A DNA stretch of 64,000 bases from Antedon bifida. Lineage: Eukaryota > Echinodermata > Crinoidea > Comatulida > Antedonidae. The notes under the pieces are model-generated. The model was given only the letters and a program-made list of their open reading frames with translations. It ran no database searches and was not told the DNA's origin. A program made the translations under genes and the position numbers. Position 1 is the stretch's first letter; every line of letters begins with the position of its first letter. Below, in pieces: positions 1 to 12,100 of this stretch. The stretch covers positions 9,362,001 to 9,426,000 of the forward strand of contig OY727102.1 of NCBI GenBank assembly GCA_963402885.1, in the 5' to 3' direction.

Positions 1-828
1 GTTCATACAGAGAATACATAGAACAACTCAATGAACGCTTTAAGCATGTGTCGACTTCAATGGTTCAGTTGCAGAAGTATCAACAGGAAAAACAAAATGA
101 TGATATTTCACTTTGGTTAGTGAAAGACCCCATCTTCTGTAAAGGCCAATTAGTTTATTTACACAAGCCTGATAGTTCAAGTATTACAGTTCCGTCAAGA
201 AAACTCCAAGCTAAATGGATCGGTCCCTTTGCTATCCATCATAATTTTAGACGGTACACATTACATATTATGTACATTAGACGGACAGGTTCTACAGGAC
301 GTTTTCAATTATAATAGATTGAAACCTGCGTTTATTAAAAGTTCTTCAGGAAATATTTCTAATCTGCAGAAATTAAAGCAGAAGTTATTGACCAAAGAGA
401 AATCTGAAACTGTCAATATAGCTCAATGTTATTTTACTGATGAAACAGGTACTGAGATTACATTTCAGACTGATGAACATCATGTTTACAGTCATGAAAA
501 TACTGATATGATAGATATTAATGCTTATGTTGCTTTGTCTGAATCTAATGATGGTTTAGCTGCACCTATTGCACTGACTCAGTCCCAAAAGTTGACTTTG
601 ATAAATACATTTGAGGATATCCCTCAAACAAGTATTGAGCTCATGAAAGCTAGATTTAAAGATGGTAGACTTCAAGTATTAGTTAAATTGTCTACAAATG
701 TTTTATATTGGTGGAATATCGACCAGTATTTAGATTCTATCCCAGTTGTTGAAGCGATTTTGCTCAATAACATTATTTCGTGCATAGGTTCTCCACGCAA
801 GTATATTAGAAAAATATATGGTTCATAA
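1..828 (+). pseudogene. LTR retrotransposon pol, integrase C-terminal end (broken)
   Basis: Two overlapping reading frames (roughly 48-314 and 229-828) together resemble the C-terminal end of a retroelement polyprotein. The first frame has a KWIGPF motif, typical of the small barrel domain at the end of Ty3/Gypsy-like integrases. The second continues with a VLQDVFNYNRLKPAF-like stretch, the usual 'vNRLKP' ending of that domain, so a frameshift lies near 229-260. The piece is cut by the left edge of the window and is followed by a candidate polypurine tract and LTR at 1328-1657, which fits the order pol, PPT, LTR. The region after the RLKP motif to the stop at 828 has no family match I recognise. 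The assignment to Ty3/Gypsy rather than BEL/Pao is inference. Confidence 0.55.
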
Positions 829-1333
829 TGAGATTCTTAGAATAATTTTGTTAAATATTGATAGAAGTTTTTTTGACTATATAGGTTTTTTTTAGTTCAC
901 TTAGTGAAACATATAGTTGTTATCAGTTTTAGCATCGCAAGTATTTACACTATTGGGATAAGAGCGAGTAGTTTGCTTGTACGACGAAAGAGTTATCTAC
1001 ACTCGTTTCTTTGGGCTCCCCCCAGTACATATTATCTTGCTGATACCTATACTATAATAATGACAGTCGTTTATTGCATATTTGCTCCATCGTGTTTAGT
1101 TCGATTCGCGATGGCGTACTTCCGCTTTTTGATATTATATTGTTTGAATCGCAAAATTAGCAGCATGCTTCGCGTCGAGGTGCTCACAATGGATGTTGTT
1201 AAAAACAGTTGTTTTAACCCACTTTTTAAAGTTGTTTACTTTTCTCGTTTATGATGTTTAAAGTTTACTGGTGTTTTCTTAGAGTTCCTTTGAACCTCTG
1301 ATTTTCGAAGCAAAATCACATTTTTCAGGGGGA
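829..1333 (+). other. 3' internal untranslated part of the LTR element, with polypurine tract
   Basis: No convincing coding region. The open frame at 904-1254 has no recognisable domain and looks like chance. The last bases (1328-1333, AGGGGGA) form a short purine run directly before the TG that opens the candidate LTR, as expected for a plus-strand primer site. Confidence 0.4.
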
Positions 1334-1657
1334 TGTCATGTTATTGAAAACACCTCTTATACTGTAACATGCATGTCTGAACAAAACCCCTGGATGACTT
1401 GTTTTTGACAGCATATTCTTGTCTGGCTGCTGACTGACCTGGATGGTGTTTATCCGCGTATTTGGGACCCAGACAGTGGCTTGTTACTATTAATAGTCTA
1501 GTATAATAATTGTTAAACAGACTCACTCAGGATACTGCAGAGAAAGGTAGACAATAAAATACCAGATCACTATTAACGTCTAATGTCATTATTAGACTGC
1601 AGTACAGTCTACCTACCTTGTCTACCTTGTCATCTGCCAATTGGCAGGTCCATGACA
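1334..1657 (+). repeat. 3' long terminal repeat (candidate)
   Basis: The 324-bp block opens with TGTCATG and closes with CATGACA, so its ends are the inverted TG...CA termini of an LTR. It directly follows a purine tract. An AATAAA signal lies at 1553-1558, and the palindrome CTGCCAATTGGCAG sits near 1634-1647. The matching 5' LTR would lie left of the window, so the call rests on these internal signals only. Confidence 0.5.
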
Positions 1658-1689
1658 TGCAGTACAGTAGCATCTAATTATAACACTTG

Positions 1690-2530
1690 GGGTATAAACT
1701 CAATGCCTCCAAATGTACCGTATGTCAATGACTATTACTCTTAAATCAAAACCCATTTCGTTTAATTATCAAATTAATAATCAGAACTTGGACAAAGTCC
1801 AATACCATAAGGATCTGGGAATATTCTTCGATTCCAAACTTTTATTTTCCAACCATATTGACCACATTGTTAGTAAGAGTAAGAATGGTTGGCTTCATTT
1901 GGAGGCACTGCAGGTGAATTAGCTACCCTAAACCCCTTGTTAATTTGATTAAAACGCTTGTTAGACCTAATTTAGAATTATCCTCTGTTATTTTTAATTA
2001 AATTTCTGATATTCATGCCACAAGGCTCCAACGTGTTTAAAATAAGTTTGTTAGGTTTCTTTGTAAACGTTTTGATGTTTTTAATTGTCTTGAACCTGTT
2101 AAGTTCAGAAGAAGTGTGTCTGATTTAATATTTCTTTATAAGAGTGTCAATTGTTTGTTGTTGCGACTGTTGCTCTCTTTTCAGTTTACATGCTCCTTCT
2201 CGACTAGACTCAAGTCCACTTTTTATGTTCCGTTTAATAGAGTAAATGTCTCGAAAAGGGGTCTCAGACACGTTTGCCTTCTTTGCAAACTATTTTAGTG
2301 AGTCAAATGTAAATGTTGATATTTTTTTCAATAGTTATTCTTCATTCAAGACTTATTGTATTCTTTTTTAAAATAATCGTGCTCAATAGGCTAATTTTTA
2401 CTATTTACATATTTATTTAAGTTTGCTTCATATATAGGGTATTTATTGTAGCTGTTTTCTGTTTCATACCTTTATATGGCAACTTTCGTTGCTGTTGGTT
2501 TTGATGAAATGAATAAAATGCATGAGACTC
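1690..2530 (+). pseudogene. LINE fragment, end of reverse transcriptase ORF and 3' UTR
   Basis: Several short frames add up to the C-terminal part of a Jockey/CR1-like ORF2: a LGIFFDSKLLFSNHI segment (the 'LGv.fDs.L.F..H' motif after the RT palm) at about 1713-1922, then a degraded LVRPNLELSSVIFN-type segment and a DLIFLYKSVNC segment near 2116. Frameshifts and stops separate them. The 3' end (2480-2520) has GCTGTTGGTTTTGATGAA followed by AATAAAATG. The same tail closes the LINE ending near 22850, so both belong to one family. The 5' part is missing, as in most truncated LINE insertions. Confidence 0.65.
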
Positions 2531-3168
2531 TGTGACGACCCGCTTTAACGTGAAATCATTTTACTTTAGCTCAGAGCCATATATATGGCTCTGCTTTAGC
2601 TGCATGCGAAGAATTAGTCACCGATTCCAACAATAGGCCTATTTACAGAGTACAAGGAAACGTAAACTAAATTATGTACTAGATATAAAAAAAATACCAT
2701 TAACAAAAGTAATACTTTTGAAACAGTGGCACACTTTTTGAATGAAGGTGCGTTCAGAGTACAGTAAGTAAAATAAAAGTTCGAGAAAAAAAAAAATTTA
2801 ACAATAGGCCTATTTACAAGGAAATTTAAAATAAATCATGTACAAGATATAAAAAATACAGAGAGATGTAAAGTGAGACTGAAAAGTGATTCCAACAGGA
2901 GGGGGAACCAACAAGATGGCGGCCGTAAATGTGTTCAAAAACTATATTTAATATAAAAAATAATAATCTAATATAATTCATTAAGACCACATACATCATA
3001 TATTTTATTTTGTTATGGATATTTGAGTTGAAATACTTGTATATAGTTATGAAAATATAATTTTGTTTTGGTTCCAAACATTCATTACATTCGATAGATT
3101 TTCCTCGAGTATTGCCAATTCCCCCAGTCTAATATTCTGGAGCGCAGGACATGAAAAAAGGAAATGCC
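2531..3168. other. Non-coding; two related ~60-bp blocks
   Basis: No gene seen. Two diverged copies of a block beginning AACAATAGGCCTATTTAC occur at about 2628-2700 and 2800-2860. A segment near 2872-2900 (AAAAGTGATTCCAACAGGA) recurs in inverted form at about 32675-32700. Confidence 0.4.
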
Positions 3169-3171
3169 TAA

Positions 3172-3243
3172 AGGCAGGCATACACAGTCATACATTTGTC
3201 TGTCATACACATCATACAATGTATGATCAGACAAAATCTGATC
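3172..3243 (+). repeat. Harbinger left terminal inverted repeat
   Basis: The outer 27 bases are identical to the reverse complement of 6916-6942. After that, similarity continues through ACATCATACAATGTATGATC, with a short indel relative to the right end. Confidence 0.9.
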
Positions 3244-3422
3244 GTGTATGCCTAAATCAGACTTTATCTGATTGCCATTTTATGTGTCTGTCAGTGTCTG
3301 ATGAGAGTAGAACAATGCTCTACTCATAATACATGTATTATGAATGTCTGACAATTTTAACTATTGACCAATCAGAGCACAGAGATTTTGACAGACTATT
3401 ATTTATTTTTTGCAAGATCAAG

Positions 3423-5847
3423 ATGGTTGAGTGCGAGGATTTTATTGACACTGACAATTTAATTGATCTCTTTGAAGAGAATCCATGTTTATGGGATGTC
3501 AAATCCCATGAATATCACAATAAAACTCTCAAGACGGCAACCTAAAGTAAAATTGCTGAACGGTTGGAATCAGAAGGTATGTTTAAAGCTAGGCCTATAC
3601 TATAGGCCTAGGCTAGGCCTAGCCCTAGGCCTAGGCTAGAACTAAATTTAAAAGCCTGTCAGAAGTGCTTCAGTCCACTTAAAAGCAAACGAAACCCAAG
3701 TGTAAGGCTATCCTAGCCTTTGCCAAAATGCTTATTGTTCTTACTCAATTCAGCCAATATTATTTTTATAAAAATCAGTAGGCCTAGGCCATGGTGGGTC
3801 AAATTAGATCTTTTTTTAAAATGTTTACTACAACTAGGCTAGGCCTAGCTAGTCCTAGGGCCTAGGCTTATAGGCTATATTAGACTATAATTTAAATATC
3901 ATGTCATCCATAAATCATCATAATAATAGTAGTAGTATTTAATAATATATGGTCTAGCTAGGCCTCTACTAGTTAAAGGTAGAGAAGGCCTACTACTAGT
4001 AGTAGGCTAGTAGGCCAAGACTAGGCCTAGCTTAGTGAGTAAATTATAGGAGGCCGAGAAGTAAAAAACACAACAACTATTATTAAACTACTATTTTTAC
4101 TATTTGTATAGGCAATATCTTTATTTTTCTTCTAATGTTTTGCCAAAATATTTATACTGTAATATTAAAAAAAAAACTCTAGTACTGTATTACTAAATGC
4201 AATTCATACAGTATTTAACAATAAGTCTACATACAATGTAATAATGTATTCATTGCATATTCAGTTTAAAGTATTGAAATCATAAAAAACCATTGTTATT
4301 TAAGTAATAATCATTACTTATTTACAGTATTTGACATAATCAAAATTATATAAATTGTTTTTAAATTTTAGTGGACTTAATTAAACGAAAATGGAACAAT
4401 ATAAGATAATATAGACGAGAAAGAATGAAAGAGAGGGTAAGAAAGAGTGGTAGTGGGACAAGTGAGAGATACAAAAGTCGGTGGAGATTTATGGATAGGC
4501 TTGTTTTTTAAACGATAGTCTGTCCTCAAGAAAAACAATTTGTAATATGGAGGTAAGCTATTGAGTAATATCTAACAGGATCCGTTTATCTTAAAATTAT
4601 AGCCTAATGTCGCCACACATTTAGCATCTATATCATTTGCCACTGCCATGGTATCTGACCCTCTGAGTTGAAGTAATTGCAGAATCTGTCTCTGACATCT
4701 TTGGCATCGTTGCTGTAAAAGTTGCTACCCTGTGGAGCCAAAGGTATCATTTCCCCTGCTTTAGGCTCCTGTCGCCATTGCCCTTCATGCACCTCATGCG
4801 TTATCCTGTCATCCACATCTGTATAGCCATATGATGTATAAACGTTTCTATTAGCACTTTGACCCCTCAGGAGGTTGTGAAGCGCACAGGCTGCAATCTT
4901 CTCAACAGATTCTGGTTGTAGATTAACTGGCTTGAGAAAGATTCTGAAACGATTACACAGAATTCCAAAAGCATTCTCCACAATTCTTTGTGCCCTGCTC
5001 AAGCGATAATTGAATATCCGCTTTTCTTCAGTAAGGCCTCTTGAGCTGTAGGGTTTCATCAGGTACTTCTTTAATGGGAATGCTTCGTCTGCAACCACAA
5101 CATATGGCATAGATATACCATCTTCAAAGAGAGGTCTGGCTTCAGGGATATTCAGCAGATTTTTATCTAAAGCATCTGAAAGCGTTGAATTTTTGTATTT
5201 GTACACACCCCCATCAGAAACTCTTCCATTGCACCCAATCAATATAAGAAAACTTATAATCTGCATCTACCAATGCAAGTAAAACAATGCTGAAGCTGTT
5301 CTTGTAGTTGAAATAGTAAGAACCACTATTATTCGGCGCAGATACTACAACATGCTTGCCATCCAAAGCCCCAATGCAATTATCAAAATTCCATCGCGTC
5401 GCAAACTCATGACTTATCTTTTGCCACTAATCTTCTGTATTTGGGACCTGTAAGATTAATGAAGTAAAACTTTATAGCCATGAATCAAATATTTTAACTC
5501 ATATAATAATATCTATTTTTTAGACACCACTTGAAGATGCTGATTGTATGCTTGAGGACATGGAGGAAGAATCAGCAACAGAAGATAAAGAAAATATTGA
5601 TATTGCAGAAACATCATTCTCTACAAAGCGACCCCTTAAAAAATCAAAATTAAACAAAAAAAGTGAGGTTGATGAGCAGAAGCTTCTGGAAAAGGCCATC
5701 ACTTGCTTGGATATGGCTACAAACAAACCGGCTGCAAAAGATGATCCAGATATAAATTATGCAAATTATATTGTAGATGAACTGAAAGCGATTAAAGATC
5801 CGAAACTAAAATTAATCACCAAACACAAAATAAAAAGCTCAGAATGA
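3423..5847 (+). pseudogene. Harbinger-encoded MADF-type DNA-binding protein, inactivated
   Basis: Three exons can be joined with GT-AG borders. Exon 1 (3423-3576) gives MVECEDFIDTDNLIDLFEEN and a W..KSHEY..K segment, the pattern of an N-terminal MADF/Myb-SANT-like domain. Exon 2 (4372-4552) gives a KWNNIR..YRRERMKE segment, the third helix of such domains. Exon 3 (5524-5847) is a charged tail ending in an LKLITKHKIKSSE-like basic helix, perhaps BESS-like. Such proteins accompany Harbinger transposases and help them reach the nucleus and bind transposon ends. This copy has an in-frame TAA in exon 1 (3543-3545), a TAG in exon 2 and a frameshift at the T-run near 4502-4510, so it is dead. Exon 3 alone is open. 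Confidence 0.7.
3590..4040. repeat. AGGCCTAG-rich island
   Basis: Dense run of the palindromic words AGGCCT and CTAGGCCTAG inside the first intron of the MADF-type pseudogene, with no coding signal. Similar smaller islands occur near 42205-42400, 55430-55465, 57560-57605 and 63130-63370. Confidence 0.5.
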
Positions 5848-6800
5848 TTCACTTACTATGGACATTTTTTAAATAAATTTTTAATCAATCAATCAATATA
5901 TATCTCACCTTAAGATACTTGTCTGCTAAAACGTCATAAATAGCCTTGCATGTTTCCGGAACAATTTTACCAATTGTCTGGGCAGGAATTCAGTATGTAT
6001 ACTCCAAACTTTTATATGAATCTCCTATAAGAAAAACAGTTTTACAACCTTTATTAATGACAAAGTTTCAATCCAGTACCAATGTGGGCAACATTTAAGT
6101 GATTTTCATGCTTGAGAAAATAAATATTTCCACTGTACAAATTTAATCTTTAATATACTTTAAAACATAATAAATATACTATAAAATTAACTAAAATCTA
6201 AAAAAATGTCAGATTATAATGATCCATGGTGATTATCGACTGGTAATATAATATATTGTAGTTTAAAGTAGTATTGGTAAAGATAATTTATATTGTAAAT
6301 GTAATATATCATAATCAATTGATTAATAAATATTTAGTGCAATGTTGGCATTGATTGTATTGACTTTTACTAGTCTATATAGGCCTAGAACTCAAGTAGT
6401 AGTACTTACTAGGCCTAGTAATCAATTAGTTAATTTATATAAAGTGATTCAACGAAAAAAATAACTAACCGGTTGCCAAGAATGTTAGAGTAACAGCTAA
6501 TCTTTCCTTGTGATGAATTGCCTCTCTCATCGTAATGTTTTGCTTGCTTATCAATGGAGCCACTAAATTTGCAAGCTCATCAAAGGTGGCCTTATCCATG
6601 CGCAGGAAGTTTTTTAAATCGTTTTGATTTTCTAAGCACAATTCTTTAACTAAAGTATGGTAAGCACCTAAATGTTGCCTCCTGGCAATCCATGTCCGCA
6701 CCCATACGTTGCGTTTCCGCCGTCTTTGTTTTCTTTGTTTTCGTAAAATTAAAGAAATTATGAGGCTACAAGCAGCCAGATGTTGACTATTGTCTGCCAT
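4628..6800 (-). pseudogene. Harbinger DDE transposase (HARBI1-like), inactivated
   Basis: Three exons on the - strand: about 6800-6470 (start chosen at MADNSQHLAACSL), 6024-5909 and 5447-4628. Exon 1 has an arginine/lysine-rich stretch, then a helical segment ending ERLAVTLTFLATG, the helix-turn-helix part of HARBI1-like enzymes. Exon 2 continues with IPAQTIGKIVPETCKAIYDV. Exon 3 holds the catalytic core: first Asp in GALDGKHV, second Asp in VVADEAFPL, and Glu in RIVENAFGIL, followed by the usual HNLL segment. Damage: a TGA in exon 2, a TAG early in exon 3 (within TED*WQKI), and a frameshift near 5250-5266. The part from 5266 to 4628 is open and holds the last two catalytic residues. The family assignment is firm; the enzyme is not functional. 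Confidence 0.85.
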
Positions 6801-6862
6801 TTTGTTACTATGCATAGTCATGTATGACACACAACTGTTTGTGTGTGTATGTGACAATGTAT

Positions 6863-6942
6863 GATCAGACTTTGTCTGATCATACATTGTATGATGTGTA
6901 TGACAAATACAAATACAAATGTATGACTGTGTATGCCTGCCT
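6863..6942 (-). repeat. Harbinger right terminal inverted repeat
   Basis: Reverse-complement partner of 3172-3243. The right copy carries an extra TATTTGTAT-like insertion after the outer 27 bases. It is followed by TAA at 6943-6945. Confidence 0.9.
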
Positions 6943-7149
6943 TAAGATCTTCAGTGGATTTAGAGTTACATAGGGTACATAGACCGTCATTATTGCTTTT
7001 ATCTGACCAGCTTGAGGTACGTCTGTTTAATGATAACGTATTAGATTGCAATTTAAATTAATTAATCCACATTTAGAAAAAGGAGTGTGTAAACAAGTTA
7101 AAAATTTAAAACTGATTTCTGATTACAATTAAGTTGAAGCAGAGCATTA

Positions 7150-7545
7150 AGCAAAACCTTTGGCCAACGATGTGATTCCATGTGTACAATTTTATATCTA
7201 TCGTGTGCGACATTTTATTGGGAACCAACCCAGTTTACCATAAAGGTTGCACGCGGCGTGTTTCTAGACGCCTAAGAATATAGCCATTTGCAATTGTATT
7301 TTTTCTAATTTATCAATAGCAACTTTATTTAACGAATACCAAACAGCTGATCCGTAATGAACTGCAGGTAGACCGATTGTCCTCCATATTTGATATAAGC
7401 TATAAGCCTATTGAATTTTGTAATTACATTTTGGAACTCTGCTTCAACAATAAATCTATCCCCTAGCTTCCATTGTTTTATGACATAGGACAACTTAGAT
7501 AATAAGATCTTGGCAAAACGAAAATAAAATGGCATGTTTTTTGTG
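7150..7545 (-). pseudogene. LINE reverse transcriptase C-terminal scrap
   Basis: Read on the - strand, two frames contain LSYVIKQWKLGDRF..EAEF and, after a frameshift, TIGLPAVHYGSAVWYS followed by LEKIQLQMA and NLYGKLGWFP. The order 'pavhYGsavWys...leklQ...a' is that of the region after the RT palm in non-LTR retrotransposons. No palm or endonuclease domain is present, and stops occur throughout. Clade not determined. Confidence 0.55.
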
Positions 7546-7661
7546 TAGTGAAACGTCTATTTTGGTACCCCACTGTACAGAGGGTTAATCGTAAATTTAA
7601 AAATTGGTGAACATACGAACAATAGATCGTGAACTAATTCGTACCATTTTGTTGTATTTAT

Positions 7662-8045
7662 TATGTCCCCTCTAGGGCTTCGTAGCTTTACTATTTCGTA
7701 CGTACGTAATATTAAATATTACGTACATACGCAATAATAATACGTACGTACGTGATATTTAATACGTACGTACGTATCAACATTACGTACGTAGGTAATA
7801 ATAATAACGCGTACGTACGTATTATTATTACGTACGTACATAATATTAACACGTACATACGCATTAAATAAATATCACGTACGTACTAATAATAATACGT
7901 ACGTACGTGTTAATATCACGTACGTACGTAAAAATAATGCGTATTATTACGTACGTACGTAATATTAACACGTACGTGATATTAATTTTTGTAAAATTAT
8001 TATGTCCCCTTTAGGGCTTCGTATGTCCCCTCTAGGGCTTCGTAG
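7662..8045. repeat. ACGT palindromic repeat array bracketed by a 22-bp direct repeat
   Basis: From 7696 to 7978 the DNA is almost only TACGTACGTACGT blocks separated by AATATTAA, AATAATAA or similar AT spacers, each block self-complementary. The bracket ATGTCCCCTCTAGGGCTTCG occurs once at the left (7663-7682) and twice in tandem at the right (about 8002-8021 and 8024-8043, the first with one change). No coding capacity. Confidence 0.8.
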
Positions 8046-9136
8046 TGTTTAGTTGGTACTGAATGTCTATGTTTCTACTGTATACCCATTTTTTAGTAAT
8101 TAACGATAACTAACTTTATACCCATGACTACCTAATTAAATTTAAAAAAAATGATATTACTATTTTGGTAAAAAGGAATATGGAATTTCTTGATCAAAAT
8201 TTGAAAGCGTAATTTGAACATGTTATGTAATTGAATGAATACATTATTATTGATTATGCATTAAGGAAAATGTAACCATAAAATAATAACCGGACTTTTA
8301 TTATCTTCAATGTTGATAAAAATTGCCAATTATTTACAGAGTACCAAATAAAATGAAAACTGTTCCGTTTTAAAGTTCACATTGTAAATATTATTACCAA
8401 TCAAAGATCAGTTTGCTTTGATCATTATGTAAATAAAATCATATACGAGGAAGTAAGCTGTTTTAAAACTATCTATTATTCGGGTTTTATTATCAGTTCC
8501 TCCAGAATAGACATTGAAACAGTCGTTCTCTCGTTAAGGCATCAGACATTTAAAGTAAAAAGAAGATTATTTTTTGGTATGTATCTTATAGTATTCATTA
8601 GTTGTCACCGTTTTATTTACTAACGCACACATTGTTATTGAGTTCAATCGTTAAAGGTGCAGGTGTAAATAATCAGAAATAGTATAAATATATCATGATG
8701 TATTGTAATATGGAGAACGGCATTGTTCTGTTCTGTAGAATGTTTAATCTCGTTCGTAAAAAAAAAAATGATATCCGTTAATTAGTTCACTGCCCTTATA
8801 GAGAATATTAATTGGCGCGTTATCCCAGTTTTTTTGCATGTACACCTTTTTAGGCCTACACTATATTAGGCCTATTATTAATCATTACGGTAATCATTAA
8901 TATGCCTATGTAGGTCTATATAGTTTAGGTCCATACGTATAAAATCCATTACTGTATGTACTTAATTGTACAAACACGTACATTTACCATTCCATACTCA
9001 AATATTGTGTACGCCTATTTTCTTTTCTTCCTTACGCACGATATTATCAAAGAAACGATCCAATAGTCGATTATAATCATCGTATTTGTTACACTTTTTA
9101 TCTGAAGAGTTACGTAACTTCAAAATCCAATAAAAG
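8046..9136. other. Upstream region of the DUOXA gene, no gene seen
   Basis: AT-rich DNA with no coding pattern on either strand. A DUOX N-terminal exon, which often lies head-to-head with DUOXA in other animals, is not visible here. A possible non-coding first exon ending near 8577 before a GTATGT donor is conceivable but unsupported. Confidence 0.4.
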
Positions 9137-12100
9137 ATGGAATATCCCGGTTACGATGAATCCAGTAAAGTTATTGGATTCAATGCATTTCGTAATAAAC
9201 CGGCCCCGACGAGCTACGGACCAAACAAAACCGCCGTCTCGTACGATATCACGCTTGCTGGTTTAATCTGTGCTGCCGTCATTATTTTCATTACTTACTT
9301 GATCATTCTACCTGGTATACGTGGTATACAAGTAAGTAACATTTTGTAATTTTATTTATTAAACGCACGCATCGTTTGGGTTTATATTTGCGCGCGGCGT
9401 CACTGCAATATTCGTTTAGATCATGAAGTGAGCGCGGATTCCTCTCCTATTAGTGATGAGAAAAATTAAGTAGTAATAACTAAAAATAATAATTGACAAT
9501 AATACTAAAGAACTGAAAATAATAAATAACAACAGTAAAATTAATAATAACTGAAAATACCAACTGAAAAGATATAGTTATACACTCTTTTTACCGCAAA
9601 AGAAAAAGCATTTGCAGGCTATCTGCGAGTTGTATTTGTAAGATCATTTCGTATTTTCCATGATCTTGTTAGATATGTTTTACAAAATTTGTCAAAACAC
9701 ATTGAAGTGTTATTGCTGAGAGAGAGTGTATAACTTCCCAGAACGTATACCATTTTATCATTGCTAGTGCAGAATACTTCTGAAGCATCTAGCTCATTAT
9801 GGTAAATCTTACTTACATATATTTAGTTGTTAATTTCTTACACATTGCAATGCATCACAACTAAGAGTGAGATATGTCCACTATATTTCCACAGTTACAT
9901 TAATGAACAAAGACCATCATTATCCACGGTTCATTTACTGAAAAATGTAAATGCAACCGTTATGTGCGACTACATTTCTATCAAAGATAGATCTTAACTG
10001 CCTATATCGTCATCTAGTAGTTTTCGTGTATAGAGACAATATATTTTGTATATTGTATTAACCTATAATGATGCACTTTCAGACCCATATCTAAATGACT
10101 GTCAAAAGTCAGTTAAGATCTATCTAGAGACGTGACAGCTGCAGAATTTTTTTTTGGGGGGGGGGGGGGGGGAATGGTTTTCATACAAGAGTAAATACCC
10201 ATTTAATTTCTAGTTATTTTAACGATTTCGTATTGCTATTTTACCAGAGACTGTGGACTTTCATCCGAATGACCATCAGTTTGTTTATTGGACTTTCAAT
10301 TTTACGTAAGTATTTTTGGTTTTTGATTCAACAACAATTTGTATTGTGGTGTTATAATGTGGGGGTGTAGGTGGGAGGGGGTGGGGAAGATCAAGAGTGA
10401 TGTTTTAGACATTGAGTTCCCGCTCTCTTGTCCATATTCTCAATGTAACTAACTTATTTTACAAGGTTTGATAATTACTTTCAATATATATTTAGTGTGT
10501 CTACAAGGCGTTGACTGGGAGAATGGATACGTAACGGTTAGTCACATAGCGTATAAACCGTTCACCAGAGGTGAAGTTAGTGCGAAAATCGGCTTACATA
10601 TCGGCTTAAGAGAAATCAATATAACACTTAAAGGTAATTGTCAATAGTGCAATAAAAATAACAGGGATAATATAGACGTGCTTAACGTCATTTTAAGATA
10701 CTCATTTTGCTTAAGTCACATTTCAAAATAATTGCATTTTAAAAAACTACGCAAATGGTTCTTCACTTAAGCACTTAATAATCATGACTTAAGCAGAAAG
10801 ATTAATACCAGCCACGAAGTGTAACTTTAGTGATTTTGTTTTTATTCTTTAATATATCGTTAGGTGAACCGATTGAACAGATGGTGGAGGCAAACCAAAC
10901 TGAAACAATAGATTATAATGAGCAATATAGGTTCTGTTGTGGACAGGGAAGAACAGGTTTTGGACCGTATGGTAATGTGTGTTTTTTCAATTTCATTTAT
11001 CTATACAAAAACAAGAGGCAAGTATTAGCATGGTACCAGAGATATCCTCTAAGTTTAAAGACGTGGATTTACGAACTGAGGCCCTCCATACTATAAAAAT
11101 AATGACTATACTTAAAAGATTAGTAATTGACTCTTGCGATTGCCCACAAGGTCAAGGGATCCACAATGTGAATTAGGGATGGTTGACGTGATTTGAAAAT
11201 AAGACGTCGAGTCATAAATGTGTAGATCTGCGAACATCAATACATAACACTTTATGAAGCAGTTATAAGTAGTTTTGGTTTCATTATCTAATGAATAATA
11301 ATTAATTAACACTGTGGGGTTTTTTTCAGCTGGAAGAATAAATCAGGAATTCCGTGCGACTCAATGGCGTGGATCCCCATTGCCAATTCAATGGGTTCTG
11401 GAATATTTTACTTTAGATGGTGATAACATACGATGGGGAAGGATCTATAGGCTGTCGGGATGGTATACTAATATACTAATGTGGTAAATATAATATGTCT
11501 TTTTATCATTATCACTGAGATAGGCCACCCACTGTGCTTTCTTTTAATAATTATTCCATATGAATATTTTATTACAGGACATCTTTTCCTCTGTGGCTAT
11601 TAAGTAACATGTTACTATTGATGGTGATCCACTACGGAGCTTACATTTTGTTACTAACTGGAGGGTGTATGCTGACGGCGAACATCATCTTTGCGACTCT
11701 CAGGAATTCAATGGGTGGCGAGAAAGATTACTTTTGGCTGCCGCTAGAGATTCCCCTTGGTGACGAAACACTGACACTATCGTACGGTTGGTGTTTTTGG
11801 ATGAACTTAAGCGCGGGTAAAGTTCACTTGATACTTATTCATATCGCATATTATTTATTTGCCATTTTTTATGCAAAGTTTCAGTAATTATGCTCGAATG
11901 GAAGTTAAAAATAGGTCTAATAACCACTGATCTTTTCCGACGAAAGCTTTAACAGCTGGTTATAAATGACAATGTTTTATTGCTTGAAGTCGCTTGACAC
12001 TAAACAGCCAGTACACCTCCTCCATACATACCCGATTTCACACGTACAGCACAAAAATGTAGCAACATTTTGCTTGTTGTGATCATGGAGGTATCATGTT

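Larger units (their letters stand above)
3172..6942. mobile_element. PIF/Harbinger DNA transposon, complete ends, inactive genes
   Basis: The element is bounded by 27-bp perfect terminal inverted repeats opening AGGCAGGCATACACAG (3172-3198 and 6916-6942). The match extends inward with an indel to about 3243 and 6863, where a GATCAGAC...TCTGATC subterminal palindrome occurs at both ends. A three-base direct repeat TAA flanks it (3169-3171 and 6943-6945), the 3-bp target duplication expected of PIF/Harbinger. Inside are the two genes typical of the superfamily: a DDE transposase on the - strand and a DNA-binding partner on the + strand with a MADF-like N-terminus. Both carry stops and a frameshift, so the copy cannot move itself. 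Length is 3771 bp. Confidence 0.9.

Noticed and set aside
904..1254. 116-codon open frame after the retroelement
   Set aside because: No domain, composition not protein-like, lies between pol and LTR where untranslated sequence is expected.
8510..8577. Non-coding first exon of DUOXA ending before GTATGT
   Set aside because: A donor-like word exists, but the acceptor before 9137 is weak and nothing else supports it.
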